Source of the DNA: Henricia sp. BOLD:AAB3569
Taxonomy: Eukaryota > Echinodermata > Asteroidea > Spinulosida > Echinasteridae
Assembly (NCBI GenBank): GCA_037783545.1
Contig: JBBELK010000112.1
Location: forward strand, 744,001 to 808,000
Direction: 5' to 3'
DNA length: 64,000 nt
Shown here: piece by piece, positions 49,310-61,300 of the stretch
How the letters are laid out: each line of letters opens with the position of its first letter
Position numbering within the stretch: position 1 is the stretch's first letter
Made by a program: the position numbers and the translations under genes
Notes under the pieces: generated by a model
Database searches by the model: none
What the model saw: only the letters and a program-made list of their open reading frames with translations
What the model was told of the DNA's origin: nothing

Positions 49310-52300
49310 GATATTCTAAATTGTCATTTAGGATCATTTCTGAGGCATTTTCGGAAGAGTTGATTTTTCGTAAATTTTGTAAGGACCGGACCTGTCGGCG
49401 CCGATGACCCCGGTCCTGGAAAAAAAAAAGTGCCCGAAATCTGCCAAAATGAGTTGGGGATATTCTAAATTTTCATTTAGGATCATTTTTGAGGCATTTT
49501 CGGAAGAGTTGATTTTTCGTAAATTTTGTAAGGACCGGGCCTGTCGGCGCCGATGACCCCGGTCCTGGAAAAAAAAGTGCCTGAAATCTGGCAAAATGAG
49601 TTGGGGATATTCTAAATTGTCATTTAGGATCATTTCTGAGGCATTTTCGGAAGAGTTGATTTTTCGTAAATTTTGTAAGGACCGGACCTGTCGGCGCCGA
49701 TGAGTCCTGAAAAAAAAAAGTGCATGAAATCTGCCAAAATGAGTTGGGTATATTCTAAATTGTCATTTAGGATCATTTCTGAGGCATTTTCGGAATAGTT
49801 TATTTTTCGTAAATTTTGTAAGGACCGGACCTGTCGGCTCCGATCCTGGAAAAATCAAAGTGCCTGAAATCTGCCAAAATGAGTTGGGGATATTCTCAAT
49901 TTTCATTTAGGATCATTTAGGATCATTTCTGAGGCATTTTCGGAAGAGTTGATTTTTCGTAAATTTTGTAAGGACCGGACCTGTCGGCGCCGATGAGTCC
50001 TGGAAAAAAAAAGTGCCTGAAATCTGCCAAAATGAGTTGGGGATATTCTCAATTTTCCTTAGGATCATTTAGGATCATTTCTGAGGCATTTTCGGAAGAG
50101 TTGATTTTTCGTAAATTTTGTAAGGACCGGACCTGTCGGCGCCGATGAGTCCTGGAAAAAAAGTGCCTGAAATCTGCCAAAATGAGTTGGGGATATTCTC
50201 AATTTTCATTTAGGATCATTTAGGATAATTTCTGAGGCATTTTCGGAAGAGTTGATTTTTCGTAAATTTTGTAAGGACCGGACCTGTTGGCGCCGATGAG
50301 TCCTGGAAAAAAAAAGTGCCTGAAATCTGCCAAAATGAGTTGGGGATATTCTAAATTGTCATTTAGGATCACTTCTGAGGCATTTTCGGAAGAGTTGATT
50401 TTTCGTAAATTTTGTAAGGACCGGACCTGTCGGCGCCGATGAGTCCTGGAAAAAAAAAAGAGCCTGAAATCTGCCAAAATGAGATGGGGATATTCTAAAT
50501 TGTCATTTAGGATAATTTCTGAGGCATTTTCGGAAGAGTTTATTTTTCGTAAATTTTGTAAGGACCGGACCTGTCGGCTCCGATCCTGGAAAAATCAAAG
50601 TGCCTGAAATCTGCCAAAATGAGTTGGGGATATTCTCAATTTTCATTTAGGATCATTTAGGATCATTTCTGAGGCATTTTCGGAAGAGTTGATTTTTCGT
50701 AAATTTTGTAAGGACCGGACCTGTCGGCGCCGATGAGTCCTGAAAAAAAAAGTGCCTGAAATCTGCCAAAATGAGTTGGGGATATTCTCAATTTTCATTT
50801 AGGATCACTTAGGATCATATCTGAGGCATTTTCGGAAGAGTTGATTTTTCGTAAATTTTGTAAGGACCGGACCTGTCGGCGCCGATGACCCCGGTCCTGG
50901 AAAAAAAAAGTGCCTGAAATCTGCCAAAATGAGTTGGGGATATTCTAAATTGTCATTTAGGATCATTTCTGAGGCATTTTCGGAAGAGTTTATTTTTCGT
51001 AAATTTTGTAAGGACCGGACCTGTCGGCTCCGATCCTGGAAAAAACAAAGTGCCTGAAATCTGCCAAAATGAGTTGGGGATATTCTCAATTTTCATTTAG
51101 GATCATTTAGGATCATTTCTGAGGCATTTTCGGAAGAGTTGATTTTTCGTAAATTTTGTAAGGACCGGACCTGTCGGCGCCGATGAGTCCTGAAAAAAAA
51201 AAGTGCCTGAAATCTGCCAAAATGAGTTGGGGATATTCTCAATTTTCATTTAGGATCATTTAGGATCATTTCTGAGGCATTTTCGGAAGAGTTGATTTTT
51301 CGTAAATTTTGTAAGGACCGGACCTGTCGGCGCCGATGACCCCGGTCCTGGAAAAAAAAAGTGCCTGAAATCTGCCAAAATGAGTTGGGGATATTCTAAA
51401 TTGTCATTTAGGATCATTTCTGAGGCATTTTCGGAAGAGTTTATTTTTCGTAAATTTTGTAAGGACCGGACCTGTCGGCTCCGATCCTGGAAAAAACAAA
51501 GTGCCTGAAATCTGCCAAAATGAGTTGGGGATATTCTCAATTTTCATTTAGGATCATTTCTGAGGCATTTTCGGAAGAGTTGATTTTTCGTAAATTTTGT
51601 AAGGACCGGACCTGTCGGCGCCGATGACCCCGGTCCTGGAAAAAAAAAAGTGCCTGAAATCTGCCAAAATGAGTTGGGGATATTCTAAATTGTCATTTAG
51701 GATCACTTCTGAGGCATTTTATGAATAGTTGATTTTTCGTAAATTTTGTAAGGACCGGACCTGTCGGCGCCGATGAGTCCTGGAAAAAAAAAAGGGCCTG
51801 AAATCTGCCAAAATGAGTTGGGGATATTCTCAATTTTCATTTAGGATCATTTAGGATAATTTCTGAGGCATTTTCGGAAGAGTTGATTTTTCGTAAATTT
51901 TGTAAGGACCGGACCTGTCGGCGCCGATGACCCCGGTCCTTGAAAAAAAAAAGTGCCTGAAATCTGCCAAAATGAGTTGAGGATATTCTAAATTGTCATT
52001 TAGGATAATTTCTGAGGCATTTTCGGAAGAGTTGATTTTTCGTAAATTTTGTAAGGACCGGACCTGTTGGCGCCGATGAGTCCTGGAAAAAAAAAGTGCC
52101 TGAAATCTGCCAAAATGAGTTGGGGATATTCTAAATTGTCATTTAGGATCACTTCTGAGGCATTTTCGGAAGAGTTGATTTTTCGTAAATTTTGTAAGGA
52201 CCGGACCTGTCGGCGCCGATGAGTCCTGGAAAAAAAAAAGAGCCTGAAATCTGCCAAAATGAGATGGGGATATTCTAAATTGTCATTTAGGATAATTTCT

Positions 52301-55300
52301 GAGGCATTTTCGGAAGAGTTTATTTTTCGTAAATTTTGTAAGGACCGGACCTGTCGGCTCCGATCCTGGAAAAAACAAAGTGCCTGAAATCTGCCAAAAT
52401 GAGTTGGGGATATTCTCAATTTTCATTTAGGATCATTTAGGATCATTTCTGAGGCATTTTCGGAAGAGTTGATTTTTCGTAAATTTTGTAAGGACCGGAC
52501 CTGTCGGCGCCGATGAGTCCTGAAAAAAAAAAGTGCCTGAAATCTGCCAAAATGAGTTGGGGATATTCTCAATTTTCATTTAGGATCATTTAGGATAATT
52601 TCTGAGGCATTTTCGGAAGAGTTGATTTTTCGTAAATTTTGTTAGGACCGGACCTGTCGGCGCCGATGACCCCGGTCCTGGAAAAAAAAGTGCCTGAAAT
52701 CTGCCAAAATGAGTTGGGGATATTCTAAATTGTCATTTAGGATCACTTCTGAGGCATTTTATGAATAGTTGATTTTTCGTAAATTTTGTAAGGACCGGAC
52801 CTGTCGGCGCCGATGAGTCCTGGAAAAAAAAAAGGGCCTGAAATCTGCCAAAATGAGTTGGGGATATTCTCAATTGTCATTTAGGATCATTTCTGAGGCA
52901 TTTTCGGAAGAGTTGATTTTTCGTAAATTTTGTAAGGACCGGACCTGTCGGCGCCGATGAGTCCTGGAAAAAAAAAAGTGCCTGAAATCTGCCAAAATGA
53001 GTTGGGGATATTCTCAATTTTCATTTAGGATCATTTAGGATAATTTCTGAGGCATTTTCGGAAGAGTTGATTTTTCGTAAATTTTGTAAGGACCGGACCT
53101 GTCGGCGCCGATGACCCCGGTCCTTGACAAAAAAAAGTGCCTGAAATCTGCCAAAATGAGTTGAGGATATTCTAAATTGTCATTTAGGATAATTTCTGAG
53201 GCATTTTCGGAAGAGTTGATTTTTCGTAAATTTTGTAAGGACCGGACCTGTTGGCGCCGATGAGTCCTGGAAAAAAAAAGTGCCTGAAATCTGCCAAAAT
53301 GAGTTGGGGATATTCTAAATTGTCATTTAGGATCACTTCTGAGGCATTTTCGGAAGAGTTGATTTTTCGTAAATTTTGTAAGGACCGGACCTGTCGGCGC
53401 CGATGAGTCCTGGAAAAAAAAAAGAGCCTGAAATCTGCCAAAATGAGATGGGGATATTCTAAATTGTCATTTAGGATAATTTCTGAGGCATTTTCGGAAG
53501 AGTTTATTTTTCGTAAATTTTGTAAGGACCGGACCTGTCGGCTCCGATCCTGGAAAAAACAAAGTGCCTGAAATCTGCCAAAATGAGTTGGGGATATTCT
53601 CAATTTTCATTTAGGATCATTTCTGAGGCATTTTCGGAAGAGTTGATTTTTCGTAAATTTTGTAAGGACCGGACCTGTCGGCGCCGATGACCCCGGTCCT
53701 GGAAAAAAAAAAGTGCCTGAAATCTGCCAAAATGAGTTGGTGATATTCTAAATTGTCATTTAGGATCACTTCTGAGGCATTTTCGGAAGAGTTGATTTTT
53801 CGTAAATTTTGTAAGGACCCGACCTGTTGGCGCCGATGAGTCCTGGAAAAAAAAAGTGCCTGAAATCTGCCAAAATGAGTTGGGGATATTCTAAATTGTC
53901 ATTTAGGATCACTTCTGAGGCATTTTATGAATAGTTGATTTTTCGTAAATTTTGTAAGGACCGGACCTGTCGGCGCCGATGAGTCCTGGAAAAAAAAAAG
54001 GGCCTGAAATCTGCCAAAATGAGTTGGGGATATTCTCAATTTTCATTTAGGATCATTTAGGATAATTTCTGAGGCATTTTCGGAAGAGTTGATTTTTCGT
54101 AAATTTTGTAAGGACCGGACCTGTCGGCGCCGATGACCCCGGTCCTGGAAAAAAAAAAGTGCCTGAAATCTGCCAAAATGAGTTGGGGATATTCTAAATT
54201 GTCATTTAGGATCACTTCTGAGGCATTTTATGAATAGTTGATTTTTCGTAAATTTTGTAAGGACCGGACCTGTCGGCGCCGATGAGTCCTGGAAAAAAAA
54301 AAGGGCCTGAAATCTGCCAAAATGAGTTGGGGATATTCTCAATTTTCATTTAGGATCATTTAGGATAATTTCTGAGGCATTTTCGGAAGAGTTGATTTTT
54401 CGTAAATTTTGTAAGGACCGGACCTGTCGGCGCCGATGACCCCGGTCCTTGAAAAAAAAAAGTGCCTGAAATCTGCCAAAATGAGTTGAGGATATTCTAA
54501 ATTGTCATTTAGGATCATTTCTGAGGCATTTTCGGAAGAGTTGATTTTTCGTAAATTTTGTAAGGACCGGACCTGTCGGCGCCGATGAGTCCTGGAAAAA
54601 AAAAAGTGCCTGAAATCTGCCAAAATGAGTTGGGGATATTCTCAATTTTCATTTAGGATCATTTAGGATAATTTCTGAGGCATTTTCGGAAGAGTTGATT
54701 TTTCGTAAATTTTGTAAGGACCGGACCTGTCGGCGCCGATGACCCCGGTCCTTGAAAAAAAAAAGTGCCTGAAATCTGCCAAAATGAGTTGAGGATATTC
54801 TAAATTGTCATTTAGGATAATTTCTGAGGCATTTTCGGAAGAGTTGATTTTTCGTAAATTTTGTAAGGACCGGACCTGTTGGCGCCGATGAGTCCTGGAA
54901 AAAAAAAGTGCCTGAAATCTGCCAAAATGAGTTGGGGATATTCTAAATTGTCATTTAGGATCACTTCTGAGGCATTTTCGGAAGAGTTGATTTTTCGTAA
55001 ATTTTGTAAGGACCGGACCTGTCGGCGCCGATGACCCCGGTCCTGGAAAAAAAAAAGTGCCTGAAATCTGCCAAAATGAGTTGGTGATATTCTAAATTGT
55101 CATTTAGGATCACTTCTGAGGCATTTTCGGAAGAGTTGATTTTTCGTAAATTTTGTAAGGACCCGACCTGTTGGCGCCGATGAGTCCTGGAAAAAAAAAG
55201 TGCCTGAAATCTGCCAAAATGAGTTGGGGATATTCTAAATTGTCATTTAGGATCACTTCTGAGGCATTTTATGAATAGTTGATTTTTCGTAAATTTTGTA

Positions 55301-58300
55301 AGGACCGGACCTGTCGGCGCCGATGAGTCCTGGAAAAAAAAAGGGCCTGAAATCTGCCAAAATGAGTTGGGGATATTCTCAATTTTCATTTAGGATCATT
55401 TAGGATAATTTCTGAGGCATTTTCGGAAGAGTTGATTTTTCGTAAATTTTGTAAGGACCGGACCTGTCGGCGCCGATGACCCCGGTCCTGGAAAAAAAAA
55501 AGTGCCTGAAATCTGCCAAAATGAGTTGGGGATATTCTAAATTGTCATTTAGGATCACTTCTGAGGCATTTTATGAATAGTTGATTTTTCGTAAATTTTG
55601 TAAGGACCGGACCTGTCGGCGCCGATGAGTCCTGGAAAAAAAAAAGGGCCTGAAATCTGCCAAAATGAGTTGGGGATATTCTCAATTTTCATTTAGGATC
55701 ATTTAGGATAATTTCTGAGGCATTTTCGGAAGAGTTGATTTTTCGTAAATTTTGTAAGGACCGGACCTGTCGGCGCCGATGACCCCGGTCCTTGAAAAAA
55801 CAAAAGTGCCTGAAATCTGCCAAAATGAGTTGAGGATATTCTAAATTGTCATTTAGGATCATTTCTGAGGCATTTTCGGAAGAGTTGATTTTTCGTAAAT
55901 TTTGTAAGGACCGGACCTGTCGGCGCCGATGAGTCCTGGAAAAAAAAAAGTGCCTGAAATCTGCCAAAATGAGTTGGGGATATTCTCAATTTTCATTTAG
56001 GATCATTTAGGATAATTTCTGAGGCATTTTCGGAAGAGTTGATTTTTCGTAAATTTTGTAAGGACCGGACCTGTCGGCGCCGATGACCCCGGTCCTTGAA
56101 AAAAAAAAGTGCCTGAAATCTGCCAAAATGAGTTGAGGATATTCTAAATTGTCATTTAGGATAATTTCTGAGGCATTTTCGGAAGAGTTGATTTTTCGTA
56201 AATTTTGTAAGGACCGGACCTGTTGGCGCCGATGAGTCCTGGAAAAAAAAAGTGCCTGAAATCTGCCAAAATGAGTTGGGGATATTCTAAATTGTCATTT
56301 AGGATCACTTCTGAGGCATTTTCGGAAGAGTTGATTTTTCGTAAATTTTGTAAGGACCGGACCTGTCGGCGCCGATGACCCCGGTCCTGGAAAAAAAAAA
56401 GTGCCTGAAATCTGCCAAAATGAGTTGGTGATATTCTAAATTGTCATTTAGGATCACTTCTGAGGCATTTTCGGAAGAGTTGATTTTTCGTAAATTTTGT
56501 AAGGACCCGACCTGTTGGCGCCGATGAGTCCTGGAAAAAAAAAGTGCCTGAAATCTGCCAAAATGAGTTGGGGATATTCTAAATTGTCATTTAGGATCAC
56601 TTCTGAGGCATTTTCGGAAGAGTTTATTTTTCGTAAATTTTGTAAGGACCGGACCTGTCGGCTCCGATCCTGGAAAAAACAAAGTGCCTGAAATCTGCCA
56701 AAATGAGTTGGGGATATTCTCAATTTTCATTTAGGATCATTTCTGAGGCATTTTCGGAAGAGTTGATTTTTCGTAAATTTTGTAAGGACCGGACCTGTCG
56801 GCGCCGATGAGTCCTGGAAAAAAAAAAGTGCCTGAAATCTGCCAAAATGAGTTGGGGATATTCTCAATTTTCATTTAGGATCATTTAGGATAATTTCTGA
56901 GGCATTTTCGGAAGAGTTGATTTTTCGTAAATTTTGTAAGGACCGGACCTGTCGGCGCCGATGACCCCGGTCCTTGAGAAAAAAAAGTGCCTGAAATCTG
57001 CCAAAATGAGTTGAGGATATTCTAAATTGTCATTTAGGATCATTTCTGAGGCATTTTCGGAAGAGTTGATTTTTCGTAAATTTTGTAACGACCGGACCTG
57101 TCGGCGCCGATGAGTCCTGGAAAAAAAAAAGTGCCTGAAATCTGCCAAAATGAGTTGGGGATATTCTAAATTGTCATTTAGGATCATTTCTGAGGCATTT
57201 TCGGAAGAGTTGATTTTTCGTAAATTTTGTAAGGACCGGACCTGTCGGCGCCGATGAGTCCTAAAAAAAAAAAGTGCCTGAAATCTGCCAAAATGAGTTG
57301 GGGATATTCTCAACTTTCATTTAGGATCATTTCTGAGGCATTTTCGGAAGAGTTGATTTTTCGTAAATTTTGTAAGGACCGGACCTGTCGGCGCCGATGA
57401 GTCCTGGAAAAAAAAAGTGCCTGAAATCTGCCAAAATGAGTTGGGGATATTCTAAATTGTCATTTAGGATCATTTCTGAGGCATTTTCGGAAGAGTTGAT
57501 TTTTCGTAAATTTTGTAAGGACCGGACCTGTTGGCGCCGATGAGTCCTGGAAAAAAAAAGTGCCTGAAATCTGCCAAAATGAGTTGGGGATATTCTAAAT
57601 TGTCATTTAGGATCACTTCTGAGGCATTTTCGGAAGAGTTGATTTTTCGTAAATTTTGTAAGGACCGGACCTGTTGGCGCCGATGAGTCCTGGAAAAAAA
57701 AAGTGCCTGAAATCTGCCAAAATGAGTTGGGGATATTCTCAATTTTCATTTAGGATCATTTAGGATAATTTCTGAGGCATTTTCGGAAGAGTTGATTTTT
57801 CGTAAATTTTGTAAGGACCGGACCTGTCGGCGCCGATGACCCCGGTCCTTGAGAAAAAAAAGTGCCTGAAATCTGCCAAAATTAGTTGAGGATATTCTAA
57901 ATTGTCATTTAGGATCATTTCTGAGGCATTTTCGGAAGAGTTGATTTTTCGTAAATTTTGTAAGGACCGGACCTGTCGGCGCCGATGAGTCCTAAAAAAA
58001 AAAAGTGCCTGAAATCTGCCAAAATGAGTTGGGGATATTCTCAACTTTCATTTAGGATCATTTAGGATCATTTCTGAGGCATTTTCGGAAGAGTTGATTT
58101 TTCGTAAATTTTGTAAGGACCGGACCTGTCGGCGCCGATGAGTCCTGGAAAAAAAAAGTGCCTGAAATCTGCCAAAATGAGTTGGGGATATTCTAAATTG
58201 TCATTTAGGATCACTTCTGAGGCATTTTCGGAAGAGTTGATTTTTCGTAAATTTTGTAAGGACCGGACCTGTTGGCGCCGATGAGTCCTGGAAAAAAAAA

Positions 58301-61300
58301 GTGCCTGAAATCTGCCAAAATGAGATGGGGATATTCTAAATTGTCATTTAGGATCACTTCTGAGGCATTTTCGGAAGAGTTGATTTTTCGTAAATTTTGT
58401 AAGGACCGGACCTGTCGGCGCCGATGAGTCCTGGAAAAAAAAAAGAGCCTGAAATCTGCCAAAATGAGATGGGGATATTCTAAATTGTCATTTAGGATAA
58501 TTTCTGAGGCATTTTCGGAAGAGTTTATTTTTCGTAAATTTTGTAAGGACCGGACCTGTCGGCTCCGATCCTGGAAAAAACAAAGTGCCTGAAATCTGCC
58601 AAAATGAGTTGGGGATATTCTCAATTTTCATTTAGGATCATTTCTGAGGCATTTTCGGAAGAGTTGATTTTTCGTAAATTTTGTAAGGACCGGACCTGTC
58701 GGCGCCGATGACCCCGGTCCTGGAAAAAAAAAAGTGCCTGAAATCTGCCAAAATGAGTTGGTGATATTCTAAATTGTCATTTAGGATCATTTCTGAGGCA
58801 TTTTCGGAAGAGTTGATTTTTCGTAAATTTTGTAAGGACCGGACCTGTCGGCGCCGATGAGTCCTAAAAAAAAAAAGTGCCTGAAATCTGCCAAAATGAG
58901 TTGGGGATATTCTCAACTTTCATTTAGGATCATTTAGGATCATTTCTGAGGCATTTTCGGAAGAGTTGATTTTTCGTAAATTTTGTAAGGACCGGACCTG
59001 TCGGCGCCGATGAGTCCTGGAAAAAAAAGTGCCTGAAATCTGCCAAAATGAGTTGGGGATATTCTAAATTGTCATTTAGGATCATTTCTGAGGCATTTTC
59101 GGAAGAGTTGATTTTTCGTAAATTTTGTAAGGACCGGACCTGTTGGCGCCGATGAGTCCTGGAAAAAAAAAGTGCCTGAAATCTGCCAAAATGAGTTGGG
59201 GATATTCTAAATTGTCATTTAGGATCACTTCTGAGGCATTTTCGGAAGAGTTGATTTTTCGTAAATTTTGTAAGGACCGGACCTGTTGGCGCCGATGAGT
59301 CCTGGAAAAAAAAAGTGCCTGAAATCTGCCAAAATGAGATGGGGATATTCTAAATTGTCATTTAGGATCACTTCTGAGGCATTTTCGGAAGAGTTGATTT
59401 TTCGTAAATTTTGTAAGGACCGGACCTGTCGGCGCCGATGAGTCCTGGAAAAAAAAAAGAGCCTGAAATCTGCCAAAATGAGATGGGGATATTCTAAATT
59501 GTCATTTAGGATAATTTCTGAGGCATTTTCGGAAGAGTTTATTTTTCGTAAATTTTGTAAGGACCGGACCTGTCGGCTCCGATCCTGGAAAAAACAAAGT
59601 GCCTGAAATCTGCCAAAATGAGTTGGGGATATTCTCAATTTTCATTTAGGATCATTTCTGAGGCATTTTCGGAAGAGTTGATTTTTCGTAAATTTTGTAA
59701 GGACCGGACCTGTCGGCGCCGATGACCCCGGTCCTGGAAAAAAAAAAGTGCCTGAAATCTGCCAAAATGAGTTGGTGATATTCTAAATTGTCATTTAGGA
59801 TCACTTCTGAGGCATTTTCGGAAGAGTTGATTTTACGTAAATTTTGTAAGGACCGGACCTGTCGGCGCCGATGAGTCCTGGAAAAACAAAAGTGCCTGAA
59901 ATCTGCCAAAATGAGTTGGGGATATTCTAAATTGTCATTTAGGATCACTTCTGAGGCATTTTATGAATAGTTGATTTTTCGTAAATTTCTGTCGGCGCCG
60001 ATGAGTCCTGGAAAAAAAAAAGGGCCTGAAATCTGCCAAAATGAGTTGGGGATATTCTCAATTTTCATTTAGGATCATTTAGGATAATTTCTGAGGCATT
60101 TTCGGAAGAGTTGATTTTTCGTAAATTTTGTAAGGACCGGACCTGTCGGCGCCGATGACCCCGGTCCTTGAAAAAAAAAAGTGCCTGAAATCTGCCAAAA
60201 TGAGTTGAGGATATTCTAAATTGTCATTTAGGATCATTTCTGAGGCATTTTCGGAAGAGTTGATTTTTCGTAAATTTTGTAAGGACCGGACCTGTCGGCG
60301 CCGATGAGTCCTGAAAAAAAAAAGTGCCTGAAATCTGTTAAAATGAGTTGGGGATATTCTCAATTTTCATTTAGGATCATTTAGGATCATTTCTGAGGCA
60401 TTTTCGGAAGAGTTGATTTTTCGTAAATTTTGTAAGGACCGGACCTGTCGGCGCCGATGAGTCCTGGAAAAAAAAAGTGCCTGAAATCTGCCAAAATGAG
60501 ATGGGGATATTCTAAATTGTCATTTAGGATAATTTCTGAGGCATTTTCGGAAGAGTTTATTTTTCGTAAATTTTGTAAGGACCGGACCTGTCGGCGCCGA
60601 TGACCCCGGTCCTGGAAAAAAAAAAGTGCCTGAAATCTGCCAAAATGAGTTGGTGATATTCTAAATTGTCATTTAGGATCACTTCTGAGGCATTTTCGGA
60701 AGAGTTGATTTTTCGTAAATTTTGTAAGGACCGGACCTGTCGGCGCCGATGAGTCCTGGAAAAACAAAAGTGCCTGAAATCTGCCAAAATGAGTTGGGGA
60801 TATTCTAAATTGTCATTTAGGATCACTTCTGAGGCATTTTATGAATAGTTGATTTTTCGTAAATTTCTGTCGGCGCCGATGAGTCCTGGAAAAAAAAAAG
60901 GGCCTGAAATCTGCCAAAATGAGTTGGGGATATTCTCAATTTTCATTTAGGATCACTTCTGAGGCATTTTATGAATAGTTGATTTTTCGTAAATTTCTGT
61001 CGGCGCCGATGAGTCCTGGAAAAAAAAAAGGGCCTGAAATCTGCCAAAATGAGTTGGGGATATTCTCAATTTTCATTTAGGATCATTTAGGATAATTTCT
61101 GAGGCATTTTCGGAAGAGTTGATTTTTCGTAAATTTTGTAAGGACCGGACCTGTCGGCGCCGATGACCCCGGTCCTTGAAAAAAAAAAGTGCCTGAAATC
61201 TGCCAAAATGAGTTGAGGATATTCTAAATTGTCATTTAGGATCATTTCTGAGGCATTTTCGGAAGAGTTGATTTTTCGTAAATTTTGTAACGACCGGACC